Assembly: GCA_947253625.1 (NCBI GenBank)
Contig: CAMYAB010000002.1
Coordinates: 1-64,000 of the forward strand
DNA from: an uncultured Porphyromonadaceae bacterium
GTDB lineage: Bacteria > Bacteroidota > Bacteroidia > Bacteroidales > Porphyromonadaceae
Reading direction: 5' to 3'
Length of the DNA stretch: 64,000 bases
The position numbers were made by a program, and so were the translations under genes. A model generated the notes under the pieces. It was not told the origin of the DNA and searched no databases. It was given only the letters and a program-made list of their open reading frames with translations. Of this stretch, positions 8,951 through 17,187 are shown piece after piece (position 1 is the stretch's first letter; every line of letters starts with the position of its first letter).

Positions 8951-9138
8951 TCGGAGAAAAAGATGGCAGGGTCGGAGGAAAAGTTTGTCTTGTCCAAGAT
9001 AAAGATCAAATCACATAGTGATTTCTTGAAATCACTATGTGATCTGAATAAATCACAATGTGATCTGAATAAATCACATAGTGATTTTTTGTTTTTCGTG
9101 CGGAAGAAATAGTTTGTGAGTACATAGGGATGACTTTG
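8951..9138 (+). repeat. 21-bp palindrome element, copy 1
   Basis: Four 17-bp palindromes of the type AAATCACATAGTGATTT start at 9008, 9029, 9050 and 9071, an exact 21-bp period. Left flank: GGAGAAAAAG (8953) and TTGTCCAAGATAAAGAT. Right flank: AAATAGTTTG followed by AGTACATAGGGATGACTTTG. Both flanks recur in inverted orientation around 58401-58567. It fills the 482-base gap between rpmH and pflA, which holds no gene and otherwise only the pfl terminator. Confidence 0.95.
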
Positions 9139-9192
9139 TAGCCTTGACTTTTGGGTTTTACTTGTTGATATTGAGGTTGAGGTGGAGTGACC

Positions 9193-9225
9193 AAAAAGGG
9201 TGAGCTTTCTTGCGATTGCTCACCC
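9193..9225 (-). terminator. Terminator of the pflBA operon
   Basis: On the minus strand GGGTGAGC (from 9225 down) pairs with GCTCACCC, with a 12-base loop, followed by five T (9197-9193). It lies 81 bases after the pflA stop. Confidence 0.88.
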
Positions 9226-9306
9226 GTTGTCCTTATTTGTCTTTTTGCCCTTGTCTGCGGCTTGTGTGCGGTGTTCGGGGATTGGGAGGTGTGGTCTTGA
9301 TCGTGC

Positions 9307-10032
9307 TTATTGTGTCCAAACGTTGGGGAAGTATTTCTCAAACTCTGCGGATAGCCGATCTACCTCTTCAGGTGTGTGCTCTTTGGTCCCTTCGAGGAGG
9401 TATGGCCAGCCCATTGCCTCGTATTTGTGCACCCCATAGGTGTGGTAGGGGAGTACTTCGACGCGATCGAGGTTTTTTAGGTCTCTGTAGGTTTCACCGA
9501 TCAGCCGGATATCCTCGGCGCTGTCGTTTCGTCCGGGTACCATCACGCACCTAAGTCGCACCGGGATGTTTGCCTCCTCCAAGTACTTGGCGGTACGCAA
9601 GACTTGGTCGTTGCGGTGCTTGGCCAGTGCCAGATGTTTTGCCGGACTGACCCCTTTGACATCGAGTAGCACCATGTCGGTGTACTCCAGCAGCCGTCGC
9701 ACGTCGTCATTCATTATGGAGCCGTTGGTGTCGACTACGATATGGATGTTGTTTGCTTTTAGCTCCTGAAAGACTTCCAGGAGCTCTGCCGCTTGGAGTA
9801 GTGGTTCGCCCCCACTGAATGTCACGCCGCCTCGTTTCCCAAAGAAGGCTTTTTCGCTGACGGCGCGTCGGACGATCTCTGACTTTTCGACCAATCGTCC
9901 AGCTGTCCTCGAGATGGTGTCCGGGTTGGCGCAGTAGTCGCACTTGAAGTTGCATCCCTGCAAAAAAACGACGAGCCGGAGCCCCGGCCCGTCGAATGTT
10001 CCCATGGATTCGAAAGAGTGAATTCGGATCAT
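9307..10032 (-). CDS. pflA: Pyruvate formate-lyase activating enzyme (radical SAM)
   Basis: Installs the glycyl radical on PFL under anaerobic conditions. The 241 aa protein carries the radical-SAM cluster motif Cys27-x3-Cys31-x2-Cys34 (GCNFKCDYC), the family stretch FDGPGLRLVVFLQGC just before it, and a GGVTFSGGEPLLQ segment that binds SAM. Length and order are typical of PflA. It follows pflB by 21 bases, so the two are co-transcribed, and a terminator follows. Confidence 0.96.
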   Translation of the reverse strand: MIRIHSFESMGTFDGPGLRLVVFLQGCNFKCDYCANPDTISRTAGRLVEKSEIVRRAVSEKAFFGKRGGVTFSGGEPLLQAAELLEVFQELKANNIHIVVDTNGSIMNDDVRRLLEYTDMVLLDVKGVSPAKHLALAKHRNDQVLRTAKYLEEANIPVRLRCVMVPGRNDSAEDIRLIGETYRDLKNLDRVEVLPYHTYGVHKYEAMGWPYLLEGTKEHTPEEVDRLSAEFEKYFPNVWTQ

Positions 10033-10053
10033 ATAGGTCTTTTGTCGTAGGGG

Positions 10054-12273
10054 TTATCTCATGCGCTTGTGGAAGCTTCTGGAGATGACCTCGAGCTGAT
10101 GCTCACGGCTCAGCTGTACAAAGTTCACCGCATACCCCGATACACGGATTGTTAGCTGTGGGTAGTTGGCTGGATTTTCCATGGCGTCCTCGAGTGTTTC
10201 CTTATTGAGGACGTTCACGTTGAGGTGGTGAGCGTTTTTGTAGAAGTAGCCGTTGAGCATGCCTACCAGGTTCTCGATCTGCTCTTGTCGGTTGGAGCCG
10301 AGAGAGTGGGGTATGATGCTAAAGGTATTGCTGACCCCATCGAGGGAGTCTTTGTAGTCGATCTTGGATACCGATGAGAGTGAGGCGATAGCTCCGGTCA
10401 TATCTCGGCCGTGCATGGGATTGGCTCCGGGCGCAAAGGCGACCCCTTTGGCACGTCCGTCGGGGGTGGCTCCGGTCTTTTTGCCGTACATGACGTTGGA
10501 GGTGATGGTGAGGATTGATAGGGTCGGCTCGGCGTTTTTGTAGACGGGGAGTTTCTTTAGCTCGTTGGAGAAGTAGTGTACCACTTCTTTGGCGAGTAGG
10601 TCCACTCGGTCGTCGTCGTTGCCGTAGCAGGGGTAGTCGCCCTTTGTGTCAAATCCGATGGTGAGTCCTTCGTCGTTTCGTAGTGCGGTGACCTTGGCGT
10701 ACTTGATTGCGGAGAGGGAGTCGGCTACGATCGAGAGGCCGGCTGCTCCGTACGCAATGTTGATCTTGGGATCTGTGTCGATGAATGCCATCTGTGCCTT
10801 TTCGTAGTAGTACTTATCGTGCATGTAGTGTATGATGTTCATCGCATCATTGTACACACGTGCGATCTCGACGAGGACTTTTTTGTAGTTGGCTACGACC
10901 TCATCGTAGTCCAGTACATCGCTCTTGAGGGGCTTGATGCCCTTTACCATCAGTGTGCCGGTGTTTTCGCATCGTCCGCCATTGATGGCGAGGAGTAGTG
11001 CTTTGGCTAGGTTGGCTCGTGCGCCAAAGAACTGTATTTGCTTGCCGATCTCCTGGAATGACACACAGCAGGCAATACCGTAGTCGTCGGACCGGCGGGT
11101 GTTTTGCATCAGGTCGTCATTCTCGTACTGGATGGAGGAGGTGTCGATGGATACTTGGGCGCAAAACTCCTTGAAGCCTTCCGGCAGATCTTGTGCCCAT
11201 AGGACGGTGAGGTTGGGCTCGGGCGATGGTCCAAGGTTGTAGAGTGTCTGTAGGAACCTAAATGAGGTCTTGGTCACCTTGTGGCGTCCGTCGGCCAAGC
11301 GTCCGCCGATGGACTCGGTTACCCAGGTGGGGTCGCCGGCAAAGATTTCGTTGTACGATGCCATGCGGAGGTGGCGTACCATGCGCAACTTCATCACAAA
11401 TTGGTCGATCAGCTCTTGTGCAAAAGTCTCATCGATCTTGTTGTGCTCTAGGTCGTACTGGATGTATATATCGAGGAATGACGAGACGTTGCCTAGTGAC
11501 ATGGCGGCTCCATCCTGCTCCTTTACGGCTGCAAGGTAGGCCATGTAGACCCACTGTACTGCTTCTTGGGCAGACTCAGCCGGGCGACTTAGATCCAGTC
11601 CGTACATCTCGCCAAGTACCTTGATCGCCTTGAGGGCTTTGATCTGAGCTGTGACTTCCTCTCTCAGCCTAATGTTGTATTCGGTCATTGGGCCGGTGAT
11701 TGCATCGAGGTCTGCTTGCTTGCTTTCGACCAGGCGATCCAGGCCATAGAGGGCCAAGCGACGGTAGTCTCCGATCACTCGTCCTCGTGCGTAGTTGTCG
11801 GGCAAACCGGTGAGAAAGCCCAGTGAGCGAAAGCTACGGATCTCGGGAGTGTATGCATCAAACACACCATCGTTGTGTGTCTTGGCATAGTGGGTGAAAA
11901 TCTCAATCACTTTGGGCGAGAGCTCCACACCATTTTCCTTGCAGGCTTTTTCGACTACGCGCACTCCTCCGTAGGGCTTGATTGCACGGCGGAGTAGCTC
12001 ATCGGTTTGGAGCCCGACGATCAGCTCATGCTCGCGGTCGATGTAGCCGGCCGCATGTGAGGTGATGGTAGAGATGGTCTCGGCATCGATGGAGCGGACA
12101 CCGTTGTTGGCGCGCTCTTCTTGGATGGCATCGAGGCAGAGCTGCCACAGCTTTTTGGTTCGCTCAGTGGGGCCTTGTAGAAATGAGGCATCACCGTCGT
12201 AGGGGGTTATGTTGTTGAGAACAAAGTCTCGCACATTGATTCCGTCGTTCCAGAGTCCGTTTTTGAAGTCCAT
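10054..12273 (-). CDS. pflB: Formate acetyltransferase (pyruvate formate-lyase)
   Basis: Cleaves pyruvate with CoA to acetyl-CoA and formate in anaerobic metabolism. The active-site cysteine pair is seen in GIACCVSFQE (around residue 400), and the glycyl-radical loop RVSGYAVNF lies 27 residues from the end. The longest frame starts with TTG at 12285. I prefer the ATG at 12273 (MDFKNGLWNDGINVRDF, 739 aa), which matches how PFL proteins begin. The gene leads the pflB-pflA operon, and a good -7 site lies about 100 bases upstream. Confidence 0.96.
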   Translation of the reverse strand: MDFKNGLWNDGINVRDFVLNNITPYDGDASFLQGPTERTKKLWQLCLDAIQEERANNGVRSIDAETISTITSHAAGYIDREHELIVGLQTDELLRRAIKPYGGVRVVEKACKENGVELSPKVIEIFTHYAKTHNDGVFDAYTPEIRSFRSLGFLTGLPDNYARGRVIGDYRRLALYGLDRLVESKQADLDAITGPMTEYNIRLREEVTAQIKALKAIKVLGEMYGLDLSRPAESAQEAVQWVYMAYLAAVKEQDGAAMSLGNVSSFLDIYIQYDLEHNKIDETFAQELIDQFVMKLRMVRHLRMASYNEIFAGDPTWVTESIGGRLADGRHKVTKTSFRFLQTLYNLGPSPEPNLTVLWAQDLPEGFKEFCAQVSIDTSSIQYENDDLMQNTRRSDDYGIACCVSFQEIGKQIQFFGARANLAKALLLAINGGRCENTGTLMVKGIKPLKSDVLDYDEVVANYKKVLVEIARVYNDAMNIIHYMHDKYYYEKAQMAFIDTDPKINIAYGAAGLSIVADSLSAIKYAKVTALRNDEGLTIGFDTKGDYPCYGNDDDRVDLLAKEVVHYFSNELKKLPVYKNAEPTLSILTITSNVMYGKKTGATPDGRAKGVAFAPGANPMHGRDMTGAIASLSSVSKIDYKDSLDGVSNTFSIIPHSLGSNRQEQIENLVGMLNGYFYKNAHHLNVNVLNKETLEDAMENPANYPQLTIRVSGYAVNFVQLSREHQLEVISRSFHKRMR

Positions 12274-12370
12274 AGGCGTGTACAATGTTGATTTTTACAA
12301 AAGGTGTTTTGAATAAGGTTCGGATGGTATTAGGTATAAAGTAGGGACAACTAAGTCCTGTTTTGCAATA

Positions 12371-12402
12371 CAAAGATAGCAAAATAAACTATTATCAACA
12401 AC
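12371..12402 (-). promoter_or_regulatory. Promoter of pflBA
   Basis: On the minus strand TATCTTTG (12378-12371) fits TAnnTTTG, with a GTTG about 20 bases further upstream. This gives a leader of about 90 bases before pflB. Confidence 0.55.
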
Positions 12403-12540
12403 TCTTTCGCAAAAACTTCCACTCTGTTTTGCAATTTGAGGATGTGTGCAAAGTGCCTTCTCTCACATTGCCCTAGGAGTGGCAGGCGTTGTATGATGAA
12501 TGGCATGCTGTATTGGATAGAGGGGGGATGCTGTTTTTTC

Positions 12541-12621
12541 TTTTATCCGTCTAATCGGGTGCTTCTATCCGTGAAAGGTTTTGTTTCTATCCGTGAAACC
12601 GATCGCTTCTATCCGTGAAAC
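12541..12621 (+). repeat. 22-bp repeat array, copy 2
   Basis: Four units at exact 22-bp steps: 12541 (variant core TTTTATCCGTCTAA), 12563, 12585 and a final partial unit 12607-12621 ending GAAAC. It lies between the start of pflB and the end of carB, both on the minus strand. The right flank to about 12680 (CAACTTTCAGATACTTAGTG, ATATTTGGCC) weakly resembles the tail of copies 1 and 3. The remaining gap contains only the pfl promoter and the stem-loop at 12762. Confidence 0.95.
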
Positions 12622-12761
12622 TTTTTCATCTGTACAACTTTCAGATACTTAGTGACTTATATTTGGCCTAAAAGTTTGCCAAAAATGAGGTCAAAAGCGG
12701 CCTACTTTATTTGCCCGAGCCGGTCTTTTTTTTGAGGCAGATATCACCCTCTATATAGGTG

Positions 12762-12801
12762 CTATGCGATTGATCAGCCGAGTAGCCGATCAATCGCATA
12801 G
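12762..12801 (-). terminator. Stem-loop after carB, probable terminator
   Basis: A perfect 14-bp inverted repeat, CTATGCGATTGATC (12762-12775) and GATCAATCGCATAG (12788-12801), with a 12-base loop, 65 bases after carB. There is no clear U-run, so the terminator role is inferred from position. Confidence 0.55.
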
Positions 12802-12865
12802 TATCTGTGGGGGAGATGGTTCTCCGGCTTTTGCGCTATCGGGGGTTACGCAAGGTGTGTGCCGG

Positions 12866-15800
12866 CTAAAACTCCTGCCAGGGGTGAAGTTGCATTTGAT
12901 CCAAATCGATGGAGCAGAACGCATCTATAAAGGCTGCCGCCAGTCGTGCATTGGTAACCAATGGGGTGTTGGTGTCTATGGCGGCTCTTCGGAGTTTGTA
13001 TCCATTGGTGAGCTCTCCCGGTGTGAGGTTTTTGTTGATGTTGATGACGAGGTCTACGGTGTGGTTGTGGACGAGGTCAAGGGCTTGGGGAGCTCCCTCT
13101 TCGCTAGGCCAGTGGCAGAGGGTGTTTTCGATACCGTTTTCGGTAAGGAAGTGTGAGGTCCCTTGTGTCGCATAGATGCGGTACCCTTTTTTGATCAACT
13201 GCCGTGCCGGCTCGAGTAGTGTGACTTTTTGTTTCGCACCTCCTGTGGACATGAGGATCCCTTTTTGGGGGATGCGCTGTCCGACGGACAGCATGGCTTG
13301 CAGGATGGCCTCTTTGGGGTTTTCTGCGATGCAGCCGACCTCTCCGGTGGAGGTCATGTCAACACCTAGTACCGGATCTGCTCGCTGTAGGCGAGAAAAT
13401 GAGAATTGTGAGGCCTTGACTCCCACATAGTCTAGGTCAAATACACTCTTGTGGGGGATTGTGTAGGGGGTGCCCAGCATGATCTTGGTCGCAAGGTCGA
13501 TGAGGTTGACCTTGAGGACTTTGCTGACGAATGGGAATGAGCGTGATGCCCGGAGGTTACACTCGATGACGAGGATCTCATTGCCTTTGGCCATGTACTG
13601 GATGTTGAATGGTCCACTGATATTGAGCCGCTTGGCGATTTGCTTGGTGATCTTTTTGATCCTACGTACAGTCTCGACATAGATCTTCTGTGCGGGAAAC
13701 TGTATGGTCGCATCTCCGGAGTGTACTCCGGCAAACTCAATGTGCTCGCTGATGGCATAGGCGATGAGCTCGCCCTTGTCTGCAACAGCGTCCAGCTCAA
13801 TCTCCTTGGCCTCTTCTATGAATGAGGATACGACCACGGGGTGTTTTTGGGAAACATTGGCAGCTAGTTTTAGGAAGCGGTGCAGCTCATCTTGGTTGGA
13901 GCAAACATTCATGGCGGCACCACTGAGTACATAGGATGGACGTACCAGGACAGGGTATCCTACCTCGTCTACAAATGCTGTGACGTCCTCCATGGTGGTG
14001 AGTTCGCGCCATGCTGGTTGGTTGATCCCCAGCTCGTCCAACATGGCTGAGAACTTGTGTCGATCCTCGCAGTGGTCGATATTGGTGGCTTGTGTGCCTA
14101 GGATAGGGATGCCTACTTGGTCCAGCTTGACGGCAAGGTTATTGGGGATCTGCCCTCCTGTGGAGAGTATGGTCCCAAAGGGTTGCTCAAGCTCCATGAT
14201 GTCCTGTACACGCTCAAAGGTGAGCTCATCGAAGTAGAGACGATCCGAGAGGTCGTAGTCGGTGGAGACGGTCTCGGGGTTGTAGTTGATCATGACGGAC
14301 CTGTACCCCTCTTGGCGTATGGTCTGGAGTGCACTGACACCGCACCAATCAAACTCCACGGAGCTACCAATCCGGTAGGCACCGGAGCCAAGGACGACGA
14401 CACTCTTGCCGTCTCGCTCAAAGGTGACATCGTGCTTTTGGCCGTCGTAGGTGAGGTAGAGGTAGTTGGTCTGTGCGGGGTACTCTGCGGCAAGTGTATC
14501 GATCTGTCGTACGACCGGAGTAATCCCCAGCTCTTTTCTCCTCCTCCGGACTTCTGCCTGGGCTTCGTCCAGATCATCCAGGGTGTGTTTGAAAATCGCA
14601 CGTGCGATCTGGAAGTCGGAGAAGCCCTGTACTTTTGCCTGACGCATCAGGTCGGGTGTTATCTCGCTTATTTGGGACAAGGCTTCGAGGCTTTCGGCTG
14701 TCTCTACGATGTTGCGTAGCTTGTAGAGGAAGAATTTGTCGATCTTGGTTAGGTCGTGGATTTGATCCACGGTGTAGCCGGATCGGAAGGCTTTGCTAAT
14801 CACAAAAATACGATTGTCGGTAGGCTCTCGTAGAGCTTTGTCTATGTCGGGGATGACCAGCTCTTTGTTTTCGACAAATCCGTGCATGCCTTGGCCAATC
14901 ATCCGGAGTCCTTTTTGGATTGCTTCCTCGATGGTGCGACCGATGGACATGATCTCGCCGACAGACTTCATGCTGGAGCCGATCTCTCGAGAGACGCCCT
15001 GAAACTTGCTGAGGTCCCATCTCGGAATCTTGCAGACTACGTAGTCCAGTGCCGGCTCAAAGAGAGCAGAGGTTGTCTGTGTCACGCTATTGTGCAGCTC
15101 GTGCAGACCATATCCCATACCGAGCTTTGCGGCCACAAAGGCAAGCGGGTATCCGGTTGCCTTGGAGGCGAGAGCCGAGGAGCGACTGAGGCGAGCGTTG
15201 ACCTCGATGACCCGGTAGTCTTCGCTCTGGGTGTCAAGTGCGTATTGGACGTTGCACTCTCCCACAATACCGATGTGTCGGACGATACGTATAGCAATGT
15301 CTCGGAGTTTTTGGAATTCGGAGTTGGTAAGGGTCTGTGACGGTGCAATAACGATGCTCTCCCCGGTGTGTATACCCAGGGGGTCAAAGTTTTCCATGTT
15401 GCAGACGGTGATGCAGTTGTCGTAGGCATCTCGCACCACTTCGTACTCAATTTCTTTCCATCCCTTGAGGCTCTTTTCGACCAACACTTGTGGTGAGAAG
15501 GAGAAGGCTTTTTCGCACAGAGTGTTGAGCTCCTCTTCGTTGTCACAAAAGCCACTACCCATGCCCCCCAGTGCATAGGCGGCACGAATGATGACGGGGT
15601 AGCCTAGCTGCTTGGCGGCCCGTCTGGCGTGCTCAATATCCAAGCAGGCTTCGCTGGAGATGGTATGTACTCCGATTTCGTGCATTCGTTCGTTGAAGAG
15701 TTCGCGGTCTTCGGTGTCTTTGATTGCCTGAACGGGAGTCCCCAGCACTTCAATCCCGTATTTTTCAAAAATCCCCTTTTCGTACAATGCGACTCCGCAG

Positions 15801-16087
15801 TTGAGGGCCGTCTGTCCGCCAAAAGCGAGCATGATGCCATCGGGACGCTCTTTTTTGATGATCCGCTCAATGAAGTAGGGGGTTACGGGTAGGAAGTAAA
15901 CGGTGTCGGCAATCCCCTCGGAGGTCTGTACTGTGGCGATGTTGGGGTTGACAAGTACGGTGTGGATCCCTTCTTCTTTGAGTGCTTTGAGAGCTTGTGA
16001 TCCGGAGTAGTCAAACTCACCGGCTTCGCCGATTTTTAGTGCGCCGGAACCTAGTAGTAGGACTTTTTGGTATTTCTTGATATTCAT
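12866..16087 (-). CDS. carB: Carbamoyl-phosphate synthase large subunit
   Basis: Makes carbamoyl phosphate from bicarbonate, ammonia and two ATP, for pyrimidines and arginine. At 1073 aa it has the full length. The N-terminal half starts with KVLLLGSGALKIGEAGEFDY and the duplicated half with SVVVLGSGAYRIGSSVEFDW, and each has an ATP-grasp domain. The C-terminal 130 residues form the MGS-like allosteric domain (GILMSTGGAKQK, YATQGTSHFL). It overlaps carA by ATGA, so the subunits are translationally coupled. Confidence 0.97.
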   Translation of the reverse strand: MNIKKYQKVLLLGSGALKIGEAGEFDYSGSQALKALKEEGIHTVLVNPNIATVQTSEGIADTVYFLPVTPYFIERIIKKERPDGIMLAFGGQTALNCGVALYEKGIFEKYGIEVLGTPVQAIKDTEDRELFNERMHEIGVHTISSEACLDIEHARRAAKQLGYPVIIRAAYALGGMGSGFCDNEEELNTLCEKAFSFSPQVLVEKSLKGWKEIEYEVVRDAYDNCITVCNMENFDPLGIHTGESIVIAPSQTLTNSEFQKLRDIAIRIVRHIGIVGECNVQYALDTQSEDYRVIEVNARLSRSSALASKATGYPLAFVAAKLGMGYGLHELHNSVTQTTSALFEPALDYVVCKIPRWDLSKFQGVSREIGSSMKSVGEIMSIGRTIEEAIQKGLRMIGQGMHGFVENKELVIPDIDKALREPTDNRIFVISKAFRSGYTVDQIHDLTKIDKFFLYKLRNIVETAESLEALSQISEITPDLMRQAKVQGFSDFQIARAIFKHTLDDLDEAQAEVRRRRKELGITPVVRQIDTLAAEYPAQTNYLYLTYDGQKHDVTFERDGKSVVVLGSGAYRIGSSVEFDWCGVSALQTIRQEGYRSVMINYNPETVSTDYDLSDRLYFDELTFERVQDIMELEQPFGTILSTGGQIPNNLAVKLDQVGIPILGTQATNIDHCEDRHKFSAMLDELGINQPAWRELTTMEDVTAFVDEVGYPVLVRPSYVLSGAAMNVCSNQDELHRFLKLAANVSQKHPVVVSSFIEEAKEIELDAVADKGELIAYAISEHIEFAGVHSGDATIQFPAQKIYVETVRRIKKITKQIAKRLNISGPFNIQYMAKGNEILVIECNLRASRSFPFVSKVLKVNLIDLATKIMLGTPYTIPHKSVFDLDYVGVKASQFSFSRLQRADPVLGVDMTSTGEVGCIAENPKEAILQAMLSVGQRIPQKGILMSTGGAKQKVTLLEPARQLIKKGYRIYATQGTSHFLTENGIENTLCHWPSEEGAPQALDLVHNHTVDLVININKNLTPGELTNGYKLRRAAIDTNTPLVTNARLAAAFIDAFCSIDLDQMQLHPWQEF

Positions 16088-17166
16088 GAGTTGAGGAGCT
16101 TGATGTAGTCGTCAAAAAAGAATTCTGTATCCATTGGGCCACCGTGGCACTCTGGGTGAAACTGTACCGCAAAGTACTTCCCGGACTCGTGTATGATGCC
16201 TTCGTTGGATCCGTCGTTTAGGTTTTCGAAATAGGGACGCCAGCCGGAAGGTAGGGTGTCACTGTCGACTGCAAAGCCGTGGTTTTGACTAGTGATGAAG
16301 CAATGATTGGTACCACATAGGCGTACCGGCTGATTGCTTGATCGGTGCCCAAATTTCATCTTTTTTACCTTGGCCCCTATTGCCAAGGCCATGATCTGGT
16401 TGCCCATGCAGATGCCTCCTATGGGCTTGATGCCTGCGTCAATGACTTGGCGTACACGGTCAATGAGTGTGGTACAGTGCATGGGATTGCCCGGACCATT
16501 GCTGATGAATACCCCATCATAGTCGAGGGTCGTGAAGTCGTAATCCCATGGTACCACAGTGAGGTCTACCTGGCGTTGGAGGAGCATCCGGATGATGTTT
16601 TCTTTGGCACCACAGTCCACCAGGACGACACGTTTGCCTCCCGGGTGGGGAAAGTGAAGCACCTCACGGGTAGAGACTTTTGCGACAAGATTTACTGTGT
16701 CGGGGTGAAAGAAGTCAACATCCCGGTCATCTACGATGATTTTCCCTACCATTGGCCCATGGTCGCGCAATTCTTTGGTGAGCTCTCTGGTGTCAATCCC
16801 GGAGAGTCCGACAACTCCGTGGCGTTTTAGTCCTTGGCTAAGGGACTCTACGGCATTCCAGTGGGAGTACGTGTCGGTGTAGTCGTGCACAATGAGCGCC
16901 AAGGGGTGTAGTGTGGGGCTCTCAAGGTAGAGGGGTAGGCCGGTGTCGGGATCTGCTTTTTCGGATGGCAGACCGTAGTTGCCAATGATGGGGTAGGTGC
17001 AGACAAGCATTTGACCCTCATATGATGGGTCAGAAAGCGACTCCGTATAGCCGGTCATGCTTGTATTAAACACCACTTCTCCACTTACGCATTTCTCGGT
17101 TTCTCCGAAGAGGACCCCTTCGTACACGCTTCCGTTTTGTAGGAGGAGCTTACCTTTCTTTTTCAT
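16084..17166 (-). CDS. carA: Carbamoyl-phosphate synthase small subunit (glutaminase)
   Basis: Hydrolyses glutamine and channels ammonia to CarB. It has 360 aa. The N-terminal CPSase domain contains FNTSMTGYTESLSDPSY, and the class I glutamine amidotransferase domain follows from about 178. The nucleophile is Cys253 in GGICMGNQ, and the catalytic His-Glu pair is in QFHPECHGGP. It lies between purF (21-base gap) and carB (4-base overlap), forming a purF-carA-carB nucleotide operon. Confidence 0.97.
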   Translation of the reverse strand: MKKKGKLLLQNGSVYEGVLFGETEKCVSGEVVFNTSMTGYTESLSDPSYEGQMLVCTYPIIGNYGLPSEKADPDTGLPLYLESPTLHPLALIVHDYTDTYSHWNAVESLSQGLKRHGVVGLSGIDTRELTKELRDHGPMVGKIIVDDRDVDFFHPDTVNLVAKVSTREVLHFPHPGGKRVVLVDCGAKENIIRMLLQRQVDLTVVPWDYDFTTLDYDGVFISNGPGNPMHCTTLIDRVRQVIDAGIKPIGGICMGNQIMALAIGAKVKKMKFGHRSSNQPVRLCGTNHCFITSQNHGFAVDSDTLPSGWRPYFENLNDGSNEGIIHESGKYFAVQFHPECHGGPMDTEFFFDDYIKLLNS

Positions 17167-17187
17167 GGTTATTAGTTTATGGTTGTG

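Noticed and set aside
8777..9112. 111-codon plus-strand frame and the 111-codon minus-strand frame over 9006-9341
   Set aside because: The first is antisense to rpmH at its start, and both get most of their length from the palindrome repeat (KSHSDF, CDLNKS and HIVIYSD repeats).
12371..12410. FNR/CRP-type operator at the pflB promoter
   Set aside because: TTGTTGATAATAG has only one plausible half-site; the second half of a TTGAT-n4-ATCAA palindrome is missing.
12436..12618. Small plus-strand reading frames running into the repeat arrays (also near 22595-22786 and the minus-strand frames at 36269-36617)
   Set aside because: Their C-termini (SIRETDRFYP and similar) are translations of the repeat units themselves; they have no promoter or family resemblance.
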